Assembly: GCA_032622095.1 (NCBI GenBank)
Contig: CP136061.1
Coordinates: 129,840,754 to 129,904,753, forward strand
DNA length: 64,000 bases
Direction: 5' to 3'
From: Siphonodentalium dalli
Lineage: Eukaryota > Mollusca > Scaphopoda > Gadilida > Siphonodentaliidae
The notes below the pieces were generated by a model. It was not told the DNA's origin, did not search any database, and saw nothing but the letters and a program-made list of their open reading frames with translations. A program made the translations under genes and the position numbers. Positions 49,806 through 60,713 of the stretch are shown here, piece by piece (position 1 is the first letter of the stretch; each line of letters opens with the position of its first letter).

Positions 49806-51266
49806 TTCGTACAAAGAAAGTACAATTGCGTCAATCGGAGCCTCTTTCCAACCTTGCAACTGTTTCAAGACAACATTGAATGACTCAGACTGATTGTTTG
49901 TGATGCCAGAGAGAGAGTCGTACACTTTATGTGGACGGAGCAACCAGGCACCAGCGCCTCGTTTGATGTCGCTTTTCATATTTCTATCAAAATAAGATTT
50001 AACTGACTGTGTCCAATTAGAAGTGAGGTCTTCGTACCTCTTCTCAAAATCATCCTCAGAATTTGCCTTCAACAAAGATATCAAGTCCTGCTTATAAATG
50101 GCAATTTCGTCTACATTAGCCTTGAGTTCAGTTTGTAAATATCGATGGAGATCCCTTTTGAGATGGTTCCAGCAGAAAAAAATGGGCATACTTGGAAAGA
50201 TTGTGCTCACAGCATTCGAGAAGGCGTCCTCTCGATCAAAAACTATGGGGATTCGACTTTGAAACTTTGCAAGGTTTGGGATCTTTTCCCTCACCGCCTC
50301 GAAAAGACGCGTATGTGGCTTTTGATATTTCCGCTCGTGGATGAGAAACGCCAGTGGAAAAACAGGAGAACCTTCAAACAAAATATTTCGAATGACAAGA
50401 GATGAAACGTAGAAGTCACCAACGTTGAATGTTGTGTCATAACCGAGAACGAATCGACGAGAATCCTGGTCAATTTCGAGAAGATCATTTACCTCATTGG
50501 ACCATTCTGGGTAATGAAGAATGACATACAGATCGTTGTCAAGGTAGCAAACTTCAGGTAAATGCTTCAACTGATGTGCCATTTGCTAAAGGTCCCTAAT
50601 GGGATCTTTAGACCTTGTGCCCGCAACTACATGCGCCTTTGAATTCCGTACCTGTTTCGTATTTCTTGGATTGAGGACACCGTTATGATCTGGCTGAATA
50701 TTATGATCTGACACGAGGCGTTGGTATATGGTATGGGGGTTGGATTCAGAAGATGTCACAGCTTCTCTGATAGAATGCAATGCAGAAGGTGCAGTTCGGT
50801 TGAATTTGGAACGACTATTTTTGGAATTGCCATGAGGGAAGCCAGAAGATAATGATTCGCTGCCCATATAATGGATCAGCACTTGATTTGAATTTTCATA
50901 TAGGGTATACGCAGTGCGCACAAACGAGCCTGATCCTGTTCGATCACCAGCTCCCTGTTTTATATAGAACCGAGTTCTTGTGATAAGAGGGTCCTTCTTT
51001 GGAAAGTTGTTAGGCCCTTTGTTAACCCAACGATGCTGATCAGCTTTCCAATCGTCACGCTTAACTGGGTCATCATTTTTGTAGATATATAACGTGCCAC
51101 CGATTGGCTTAACGGGTGGGGTGTTACCAACCTTGACCAGTCGATTTTGGTTTGATGAAAGTATGTCTATCGCATCGTCATTTGAAAGGGGACCGTCCCA
51201 GCTATCAAGTTCAGAATTTGGACTGGCTGCAGTTTCAGCATCAGGATTTGTGTCTATCCCCGAATC
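49806..51266 (-). pseudogene. Mutator-like (MULE) transposase, broken
   Basis: Two frames on the - strand (51266-50586 and 50582 down to about 49806) are in the same phase, separated by a single TAG at 50588-50586 and one further codon. Together they make one transposase with a premature stop. The first part begins right after a good splice acceptor ('ttgtcttttacag', exon start at 51266), so an upstream exon is missing or unrecognised. The second part holds the MULE core: D49 in GYDTTFNVGD, D116 in IVFDRED, the C137-x2-H140 signature (CWNH) and E233 in NNQSESFN, which fits the DDE triad. The first part contains a small basic/aromatic domain (GGTLYIYKNDD, then W residues), of the kind found N-terminal in these proteins. 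The C terminus is lost to a dispersed repeat. Confidence 0.8.
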
Positions 51267-51600
51267 CTGTAAAAGACAAAAGGTCAACGTTAAATACACG
51301 TTGTTGCAATCATATTAGTTAAAAGATAAAATATACGATCTCGAGCATCGGGAATAATGATTGTCAGTCCTTACGCAAAAGGCTGTGAGTTGGGTTGCAA
51401 TATGAGAAGGGGGGGGGGGGGAGTACATAACATTTTTTTCCTAACACTGGAACTTCAAATACGGCATACAAGCATATTTTAGCTCAAAATTATGTGATCT
51501 GTATGACAGGTGGAGATGGAGGAAGGGAGGAGGGGATGGGGTGTTGCATAACTGATTGGGGATTTTAGGGGGTGGGGGAAGGTGTACCGTTTTTTGGTCA
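51267..51600. other. AT-rich stretch with G-runs, no gene seen
   Basis: Possible intron sequence upstream of the transposase exon, then a 13-G run (51409-51421) and G-rich patches leading into the minisatellite. Confidence 0.4.
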
Positions 51601-53502
51601 AAAACTTGGTGTCAGATTATTTGTTGTGCATTATATGTAAGGATTTGTGTACTACATTAGGCGTTCATTTCAAGGTTTAGAAGTACATTTCGGACAAATA
51701 TTTGTCATTGGAATTTGAGATGGGGGGTGGCGAATAAAAGTATTCTTAAATCTCGGACGTCAGTTAGATTTCTTCATTTGTGCATTGGATTAGCCGATCC
51801 AGCAATCATAAACAATCATTTTCTAGAACTGGTAGTGTGGAATTGCAAAAACAAATATGTGACCTGAATAGGTTGGGGGAGGGGGTGGGTGGCGAATAAC
51901 TTTAATCTCAAAACTTGAATGTCAGATGAGTTTCTTGTTCTTTGTATTATATTAGACGATCCGTTAATCATAAACAATAATTATATAGAACTGGAGTGGA
52001 ATTGCGAACAAAATTCTGCGTTCTGAATTGCTTGGTTGGGGGGGGGGCGAATAACTTTATAATTAAAACTTGGATGTCAGATGAGCAGATCATGAGCTTC
52101 TTATTTCGTGCATTAGATGAGACGATTCTTCAACCACAAAATAACATTTTAAAGAACTGGAAGTGGAATAGCGATCAATAAATATAAAATCTGCGATCTG
52201 AATTGGTTGGTGGGGTTAGGGGGGGGGGGGGGTGGCGAATAACTTTAATATTAAAACTTTGATGTCAGATGAGCTTCTTATTTTGTGCATTAGATCGGAC
52301 GAGCATTCAATCATATACAATCATTTTATAAAACTGGGAGTGGAATTGCGAACAAAATTCTGAAATCTGAATTTGTTGGTTGGGGGGGGGGGGGGGGGGT
52401 GGCGAATAATTTTATTCTTAAAACGTGGATGTCAGATGAACTTGTTATTGTTTTGCATTAGATTAGACGTTCCTGCAATCATAATCAATCATTTGATAAA
52501 ACTGGAAGTGGAATTGCGAACGAAAATCTGCGATCTGAATTGGTTGATGAGGGGGGGTGGCGAATAATTTTATTCTTAAAACATGGAGTCAGATGAGCTT
52601 GTTATTGTTTTGCATTAGATTAGACGTTCCTGCAATCATAATCAATCATTTGATAGAACTGGAAGTGGAATTGCGAACGAAAATATGCGATCTGAATTGG
52701 TTGGTGAGGGGGGGTGGCGAATAATTTTATTCTTAAAACGTGGATGTCAGATGAGCTTGTTATTGTTTTGCATTAGATTAGACGTTCCTGCAATCATAAT
52801 CAATCATTTTGTAGAACTGGAAGTGGAATTGCGAACAAAAATTTGCGATTTGAATTGGTTGTGGGGGGGGGGGGGGTGGTGGCGAATAATTTTATTCTTA
52901 AAATGTGGATGTCAGATGAGCTAGTTATTGTTTTGCATTAGATTAGACGATCGTGCAATCATTAAATCTTTTGATAGAACTGGAAATTGAATTGCGAACA
53001 AAAATGCTAAATCTGCTACCTGAATTGGTTGGTGGTGGGTGGGGGTGGCGAATAACTTTATTCTTAAAACTCGGATGTCAGATGAGCCTTTTATTTTGTG
53101 CATTAGATTAGACGATTCTTCAATCATTAACAATCATTTTGGAGTCCTGGAAGTGGAATTGCGAAAAAAAAAATTGCTATCTGAATTGGTTGGTGAGGTG
53201 GGTGGCGAATAATTTTATTCTTATTACGTGGATGTCAGATGAGCTTGTTATTGTTTTGCATTATATTAGATATTCCTGCAACAATAATCAATCATTTGAT
53301 AGAACTGGAAGTGGAATTGCGGACGAAAATCTGCGATCTGAATTGGTTGGTGAGGGGGGTGGCGAATAATTTTATTCTTAAAACGTGGATGTCAGATGAG
53401 CTTGTTCTGCATTAGATTAGACGTTCCTGGAATCATAATCAATCATTTGATAGAACTGGAAGTTGAATTGCGAACAAAAATGTGAAATCTGAATTGGTTG
53501 GT

Positions 53503-53539
<37 letters not shown>

Positions 53540-53718
53540 CGAATAACTTTAATATTAAAACTTGGATGTCAGATGAGCTTTTTATTTAAGCATTAGATTA
53601 GATGATTCTTCAATCATAAACAATCATTTTGTAGACCTGGAAGTGGAATTGCGAACAAAAAATTGGTTGGTGAGGGGGGTGGCGAATAATTTTATTCTTA
53701 AAACGTGGATGTCAGATG
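51600..53718. repeat. G-rich minisatellite of about 160 bp units (12 or more copies)
   Basis: 'gtcagat' marks each unit at 51921, 52076, 52264, 52431, 52588, 52746, 52911, 53077, 53234, 53391, 53568 and 53711, with weaker copies before 51900. Spacing is 143-188 bp, and much of the variation comes from a homopolymer G tract. The tract reaches 18 G at 52382-52399, 14 G at 52863-52876 and 36 G at 53503-53538. ORFs across it are artefacts. The array runs into the assembly gap. Confidence 0.9.
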
Positions 53719-53818
53719 NNNNNNNNNNNNNNNNNNNNNNNNNNNNNNNNNNNNNNNNNNNNNNNNNNNNNNNNNNNNNNNNNNNNNNNNNNNNNNNNNN
53801 NNNNNNNNNNNNNNNNNN
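53719..53818. other. assembly gap (100 N)
   Basis: Exactly 100 unknown bases join the G-rich minisatellite to the middle of a nanos spacer. A round 100 is usually a placeholder, so the true distance and any missing nanos units here are unknown. Confidence 0.95.
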
Positions 53819-54347
53819 CTGGCGTTAACCTATATTGGAATCAGAAATAAACCCATCACAGTGGTTGGCTCTCAAGGCCGTTTCCTTCAGAAATATATGC
53901 ACCGGTCAAGCAGCCGTCAGAAGTGTTATAAATGCGGATTCTAGTTTCCCTACACACACTCAAGAAGCGCAGCTCTAATGATTGAGTTACAGTTAACCAT
54001 GCATCTGGCAATATAAATTATAACTTATATACGTCGAACGTCTGCGCGTGCCAGGGAATACCCAAAACAAATGTGTGTCATAAATCTAACAAAGAACCGA
54101 AAGCAGTCAGTTTAATTTTTCAGTAATATATTGATACGCTTAACAACTTATGCATCTATACAATTCGCTTTTTTAGTTGACATTATACTCAATTTTACAC
54201 CGCGCACAGTGAACCGAGTAATACTCCAAATTCACGGAGCAAGTGGTAAGCGCCGATGCATGTTGTGATACGAATTTGAATGCAACGCAAAGTAAACACT
54301 TCGTTGCCACTCGAAAACTGTGTTGTAGTACTCGAAAGATCGCCGAG

Positions 54348-54535
54348 CCAATCAAATAGCGTTGATTAGGCCGAGCAGAGGCCACTACGTTCTTGTAAAA
54401 ACACCCCCTTCCAGACCCCGTGCAAGTATATAAATCCAGATTGGTTTCATATCAAACCATATCTTTCGTTCACTGTCGCTCGATCGTTCTAAATCATAAC
54501 CATTTCAGTCGAACATTATAGAAATTGCCATCATT
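54348..54535 (+). promoter_or_regulatory. nanos promoter, copy 15
   Basis: CCAAT at 54348 and TATATAAA at 54427-54434, with the inverted CCAAT lost (TTGATTAGG). The full promoter lies after the gap, so this copy keeps its own control region. Confidence 0.75.
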
Positions 54536-55168
54536 ATGTCATCAGTTGCAGGCATCGACATGAAAGGGGGACTTTTTGGTTTCCTCGTAGATTCAGCGTT
54601 TATGTTCAGTGATCAGGATATTTCACAATCGCATGGGAAAATAACCAGGTCGTGTGTATCAACAAATCTCGAGTACCTTGCTTCAATTCGAGCGAACGCC
54701 ACAGATGATTTCAATGTGAATGGCACGGATGTCGACCTTGATGACTATGATTCCTACCAAGCTCAACTGAGGGGTCACAATGTCAGCAGTTCCATTCTGT
54801 TTTCTGTGGGGTGTGATGCAGCGACAGATTCGAAAGACAAGAAAGGAATCAAGCGAGCATGTGCCGAAGCCGTTCTGCCCCCAAATAAGAGACCGGTAGT
54901 GAACAGTTTAAGGAACAAATCAAAAGAATATTGCGTTTTCTGCAAACACAGTAAAAAGCCAGCACGGTTGTACAAAAGTCACCTGGTAAAAGACGACAAT
55001 GATGTAGTTACCTGTCCCATTCTCCGACGGTACAAGTGCCCTCTATGTGGTGTTTCTGGTGACAAAGCTCACACGATCAAGTATTGTCCATCATACGACG
55101 GGATATCCATGAGCGTTGCCGTAGCCAGGAGAAGAAAGTTCGACAGCAAGAGAGTCAGATCTTCATAA
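54536..55168 (+). CDS. nanos: Nanos homolog, copy 15 (I18V, T23M)
   Basis: Two amino acid changes from the core protein, both in the hydrophobic N-terminal stretch. T23M is shared with copy 17 but not with copy 16, which lies between them. The 3' UTR has a 4-bp deletion just before the stem-loop ('ctttaatgttgg'), also shared with copy 17 only. This alternation again shows exchange between non-adjacent units. Confidence 0.96.
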   Translation: MSSVAGIDMKGGLFGFLVDSAFMFSDQDISQSHGKITRSCVSTNLEYLASIRANATDDFNVNGTDVDLDDYDSYQAQLRGHNVSSSILFSVGCDAATDSKDKKGIKRACAEAVLPPNKRPVVNSLRNKSKEYCVFCKHSKKPARLYKSHLVKDDNDVVTCPILRRYKCPLCGVSGDKAHTIKYCPSYDGISMSVAVARRRKFDSKRVRSS

Positions 55169-57354
55169 GCTGCAAGCCAGATTAGCACACGCTATGTGTC
55201 TAAATGCCCGTTTTGTTAAAATATTATTCAATTGTTATATATGCCTTTAATGTTGGTGCGCATGGAAATTTGAAACATGCGCACAATTTGTATTGTATAA
55301 ATAAACAATTTGTAATGAATTATATGCAAAGAAGCTTTTACATATTAGGCAATAAACTTATGTATAACAAATATCCTTTTCGTATCTATATATAAACAAA
55401 TGGGCGGTCTCTTGGTGCTTGCATTTTTGTACCTCGTTCCTGTCGTGTCGTGTACAGATATTTCTCAAAATGGTAGCTGTCTAATGTCAAAATCTAGTGA
55501 TTATTGTGCGAATTGGTGGTTTCGCTTACTTGTCTATTGTCTTGTTCTTTGAACACACAGAAAGAAATCGCATGCAACAATTCCAATCCCGCTTTCTCTA
55601 AGCCATATATCAGTCCATCGTCAAAGCTTCATTGGAAGACTCGCGTAGCAGGGATGCGAGTACAAATGTCCTACTGAAGCATAACAGTACGATGATAAAA
55701 CAAAATCGTTTCATGCAAGACTTGTGGTGATTGCTGGTCGGAGAAGGCCGGTACTTCAGATCGAATTGTTTTTTTGTTTTTTTACAAATTTCCCAATGTA
55801 TCCATTTTGTGACGACTATTTTAACTATAACTCTAAATCCGTGTCTTTGGTTCAGTTCAAGATACAAACCACAATGAACTATCAGGTTTAAATGAGGTAG
55901 TAATCAACGATTTCTGGCCATTTTCACAATTTTGAGTGGTTACTGTACTACAACCTTCTGCTACACCAGGGTCATTGACAAACAGCACACGAATGTTTGG
56001 CTACAATAGACAGAAATGGACTAAGCATTCAACTGACTGTACTTTGACTGGATTGTCACATCACAAATTGAATTATCTCCCTTGGACTGTCCATGCAATG
56101 CACCAATTTTTAACCATTGTTTGGCCGAAAGTAGCCGTCTTCGGCCCCATAGTTAACCATGACAGAGCGAATGTCAGTCTATGGTCACCTTGTGAGCAGA
56201 TATAGAACCTAGATAGATGTAAGATGATATAAAAACTAAAAAGAAAATTATCGTATCAATTTTGAAATTTTGTTTTGGAACTGCAGAAGACTGTTTTGAA
56301 GGGAGATAAATCAAGCTCTTTTCCGGTGTATTACCACATAGAGCTGGCCCATACCATGCAGATACGAAACACATACTTCCTAAGTCAAACATCATCCTAT
56401 TTTGTGAACTATGGTACCTTTATAAAATAATTAAACCATTAAAACAGTACTCACATTAATAACAAATGTCAAACTGACAGTTACAGCCCTTATATGTTTA
56501 AAATCCTATTTTTCAGCCCTCCTACAAACCCGTGAAATCGTGTATGGATACTTGAACTAAAACGCATAATATTGTCGATGACAGTGTTGCCGTGCAACAA
56601 CGTGCTTATGTAGCCTAAATTGTTTATTTCAGATGGTTGGAACTAATATTTTGCCTCAATTTCGGTATGTTTGTTCTGTCTGTCACATGCCCCTTGTTTC
56701 GAATTTACAAAACACCACATTTCCACCACGTTTTTTGGCGATATTTGACAAATTTAAGCCCAGAAGCAAACAATGGCAAAGCGAATGGCAGCAAATGATC
56801 ATAACATCGCCCGTTAGAACTATGCTGGCGTTAACTTATATTGGAATCAGAAATAAACCCATCACAGTGGTTGGCTCTCAAGGCCGTTTCCTTCAGAAAC
56901 ATATGCACCGGTCAAGCAGCCGTCAGAAGTGTTATAAATGCGGATTCTAGTTTCCCTACACACACTCAAGAAGCGCAGCTCTAATGATTGAGTTACAGTT
57001 AACCATGCATCTGGCAATATAAATTATAACCTTATATACGTCGAACGTCTGCGCGTGCCAGGGAATACCCAAAACAAATGTGTGTCATAAATCTAACAAA
57101 GAACCGAAAGCAGTCAGTTTAATTTTTCAGTAATATATTGATACGCTTAACAACTTATGCATCTATACAATTCGCTTTTTTAGTTGACATTATACTCAAT
57201 TTTACACCGCGCACAGTGAACCGAGTAATACTCCAAATTCACGGAGCAAGTGGTAAGCGCCGATGCATGTTGTGATACGAATTTGAATGCAACGCAAAGT
57301 AAACACTTCGTTGCCACTCGAAAACTGTGTTGTAGTACTCGAAAGATCGCCGAG

Positions 57355-57540
57355 CCAATCAAATAGCGTTGATTAGGCCGAGCAGAGGCCACTACGTTCT
57401 TGTAAAAACACCCCCTTCCAGACCCCGTGCAAGTATATAAATCCAGATTGGTTTCATATCAAACCATATCTTTCGTTCACTGTCGCTCGATCGTTCTAAA
57501 TCATAACCATTTCAGTCGAACATTATAGAAATTGCCATCA
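57355..57540 (+). promoter_or_regulatory. orphaned nanos promoter and leader (belongs to copy 16)
   Basis: The CCAAT box (57355), the TATA box (57434-57441) and the whole leader up to 'gccatca' are present, but the ATG that should follow 2 bp later has been moved to 60081 by an insertion. If still active, this promoter would transcribe into the inserted element. Confidence 0.8.
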
Positions 57541-59188
57541 ATAGCGAGTTTGCGATACCCGTCGGACGGGTACGGGTACCGGTAGATCCAGGTAGATCGG
57601 TGAAAATCGTCACGGTCATTTGCGTACTTTGAATGCAGCACATAAAGCGATAGGGATTTGGAACGGGTAGATGTATCCCGTTGACTGGTAGTCTTTCGCT
57701 AAAGTTTTCTCACTCAAAAGTACATTAGTTCTACGAAATAACAGTCAGCTATGCATTAATCTATTTATTGCACGATTTAATTGCCAAATCTCATTGATAC
57801 ATTTGTCATGTAAGCCATGTTTTATGTTCAAAGTATCGAGGCGGCTTCTAACACTAAGATAACTATGGAACGCCGATTTGTTTACTGACAACTGTCTTCA
57901 CTCAAGTAATGACATGTTATTTTTTGGGAATGTGATTTGGGGGGGGGCTAACACCGGGATTCTCGACATGTTATGATTAAGAGAGTGAGTTGGCGGTGCT
58001 ATACGCAGTCTCGACACAGGGACATAATTATAGGGGGTCTCCGCGTTGAGAAGGTGTGTCCACCTTCAAATTCCCAACTATACACCCCCTTAAACCACAC
58101 CAAACAGAGGTTTGTGCGTAATTCAAATTGTGCACGCCGTTGGGCTCTGATTCCCCCCAGGCAACTGATCCTTCACTGTCCTGAATATTATTGTGGACTG
58201 TTCTAAATGGATCAGTAGTCTTGTTGCAGAAGTCTTGTGATGGGGGGTTCCACCTTGCCGACCATGCAGTACGAGAACAGTTTTGTAGATATGAACCTGG
58301 AAATTGCAAAATCATAACATCTAGTGGTCTAACACCAGGCAAATTCACGCCCTGGTTTGTTTTTCACAAATCAATGATCAGTATTGACGAGCCACTGCAT
58401 GTGGTTAGACCAGGGCATACCGGGTCGATCATGGTTCGGTCTGGTGTGAGAACGTTTTGAAATCTGAACATGAAAATTGATAAATTATTGACTTTCCTCA
58501 AGCTTTACATTTGTTGGATATTTCCAACCTGCTGTTGACCATATAGCCCGAATGTTTTTCTACCAAAAGTAGGAATATTTGCAAATGTTGGTCTAAAACT
58601 AAAAAAAAAAACCGCACTAATACATTTTTGGAAAATCAAACTGAATGACAGAATAATTTCAACGTATGTTTTGGTGTGTCAGGTATATGCAATATCCAAC
58701 TGTTGACAAAAGTTGGGGTGATACACCCCACCCTCTCGCCACGTCCCCTATCGACCTTTTGTGCATAAGTACACCGTGAATGTGTTACACGATTGAATAC
58801 AACCGTTCAGTTATTGTACCTTATGTGGTGGTGACTGATTTCTCATTTTAATATAGATATTTGACGTTTGAACGGACATGGCGCATTTGAACCCCAAGAC
58901 TGTTGTATATTGTAGTGGCCGATAGTGACACCAAATACTGATATACACACCTCATAGTCGGCACAATCTTACCGTCATCAGATCGACTTTTAGCTGTTTT
59001 CTTTGTTTCGCATAGACGTGAAGCAAACGCTCTTTATTCGAACCATATAATGAATAGTGTACCATTAAACACCCTTTATATTTAACAAGTTTGATTTTTA
59101 TACGCCCGTTTGAAAAAAACGGCCGCATTATAGTATTGGTCTGTCCGTCCGGGCGTCCGTCCGTTAACCTGGTTTCCGGATGATAACT

Positions 59189-59760
59189 TTAGTTAGAGTG
59201 AACCAAATTCAATAAAATTTGGTATGTGGGTTTATGAGCCGAAAAGTAAGTTCAACTTCGAATTTGGGTTCCGCCCGCCAATTTTCACCGGAATTATGCC
59301 CCTTATTTGACGTTTTTTGACTTAGAAAATCCTTGAAATTTGTTGTCCGGATGATAACTTTAATATAGTTTATCGGAATGAATCCAAATTTGGTATATTA
59401 CTTTCTCCCACCAAAACACAGGTCAAGTTCGAACTTGGGTTCTGGCAGAGTTAGTTAGAGTGAACCGATTTCAATCAAATTTGGTATGTGGGTTTATTAG
59501 GAGAAAAGACAGCTCAAGTTCGAATTTGGGTTCCGTCCACCAATTTTCACCGGAGTTATGCCCCTTATTTGACGTAATTTGACTTAGAAAATCCCTGAAA
59601 TTTGTTTTCCGGATGATAACTTTACTAGAGCTTATCGGATTCAATGATAATTTGGTATATTACTTTCTCCCACCAAAACACAGGTCAAGTTCAAATTTGA
59701 GTTCCGTCCGCCAATTTTTACCAGAGTTATGCCCCTTTTTTACCAGTTTCCGCCGACCCA
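59189..59760. repeat. direct repeat of about 262 bp inside the inserted element
   Basis: 'ttagttagagtgaacc' begins at 59189 and again at 59451, followed by similar sequence containing 'atttggtatgtgggttta' and 'gttatgcccctt'. This is a dispersed-repeat type and not a gene. A CGTCC-rich patch precedes it (59142-59163). Confidence 0.7.
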
Positions 59761-59991
59761 AATGTTACCAAAATGAGTCAAAGAAAGACGCCAACCCCTT
59801 CCACTTTCGCCTCGTCCCTGGTTAATGCAATCCATTATCCACGCAGATGTCCATCATATAACCATAACAACAAGTATAACGTCGGCCAAGAAAGCGAATG
59901 CGGATAACAATTTCTCTACATCATATATATTGTGCTGCAATTGGCTCACCATACACTACCCGTCGATATGCTTAATTCTACCCGTAAAACA

Positions 59992-60072
59992 GTTTGCGAT
60001 TTCAAAACGTGTACCGGTACGGGTAGCTACCAGTACCCGTACCGGTACCCGTACCCGTTTGAAATCGCAAAC
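59992..60072. repeat. nested hairpin at the right end of the inserted element
   Basis: GTTTGCGATTTCAAA (59992-60006) pairs with TTTGAAATCGCAAAC (60058-60072). Inside that loop GTACCGGTACGGGTA (60011-60025) pairs with TACCCGTACCGGTAC (60034-60048). All arms are perfect 15-mers. The outer right arm overlaps the terminal inverted repeat. Confidence 0.8.
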
Positions 60073-60080
60073 TCGCTATT

Positions 60081-60713
60081 ATGTCATCAGTTGCAGGCAT
60101 CGACATGAAAGGGGGACTTTTTGGTTTCCTCGTAGATTCAGCGTTTACGTTCAGTGATCAGGATATTTCACAATCGCATGGGAAAATAACCAGGTCGTGT
60201 GTATCAACAAATCTCGAGTACCTTGCTTCAATTCGAGCGAACGCCACAGATGATTTCAATGTGAATGGCACGGATGTCGACCTTGATGACTATGATTCCT
60301 ACCAAGCTCAACTGAGGGGTCACAATGTCAGCAGTTCCATTCTGTTTTCTGTGGGGTGTGATGCAGCGACAGATTCGAAAGACAAGAAAGGAATCAAGCG
60401 AGCATGTGCCGAAGCCGTTCTGCCCCCAAATAAGAGACCGGTAGTGAACAGTTTAAGGAACAAATCAAAAGAATATTGCGTTTTCTGCAAACACAGTAAA
60501 AAGCCAGCACGGTTGTACAAAAGTCACCTGGTAAAAGACGACAATGATGTAGTTACCTGTCCCATTCTCCGACGGTACAAGTGCCCTCTATGTGGTGTTT
60601 CTGGTGACAAAGCTCACACGATCAAGTATTGTCCATCATACGACGGGATATCCATGAGCGTTGCCGTAGCCAGGAGAAGAAAGTTCGACAGCAAGAGAGT
60701 CAGATCTTCATAA
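60081..60713 (+). CDS. nanos: Nanos homolog, copy 16 (I18V), cut off from its promoter
   Basis: The complete 210-codon frame is intact with all zinc ligands, but the 2.5-kb element ends 2 bp before the ATG, so its natural TATA box is about 2.65 kb away. Expression would need a promoter in the element or read-through. Unlike copies 15 and 17 it keeps T23. The lack of any damage to the frame suggests either a recent insertion or repair by exchange with neighbouring copies. Confidence 0.93.
   Translation: MSSVAGIDMKGGLFGFLVDSAFTFSDQDISQSHGKITRSCVSTNLEYLASIRANATDDFNVNGTDVDLDDYDSYQAQLRGHNVSSSILFSVGCDAATDSKDKKGIKRACAEAVLPPNKRPVVNSLRNKSKEYCVFCKHSKKPARLYKSHLVKDDNDVVTCPILRRYKCPLCGVSGDKAHTIKYCPSYDGISMSVAVARRRKFDSKRVRSS

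Larger units (their letters stand above)
57541..60078. mobile_element. 2.5-kb non-autonomous element with terminal inverted repeats
   Basis: TAGCGAGTTTGCGAT at 57542-57556 is matched by its reverse complement at 60064-60078. After a short unmatched stretch, both ends share a further ACGGGTACGGGTACCGGTA. Removing 57541-60078 restores the normal leader ('gccatca' plus 'ttATG') with no clear target duplication; the exact edges are uncertain by 1-2 bp. No transposase-like frame is seen inside (small frames at 57973-58460 are not recognised). It is probably mobilised in trans. The missing target duplication is unusual for a cut-and-paste element. Confidence 0.75.

Noticed and set aside
58028-58460. 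ORFs of 77-106 codons inside the inserted element
   Set aside because: They overlap each other on both strands, match no recognised family and show no transposase motif.
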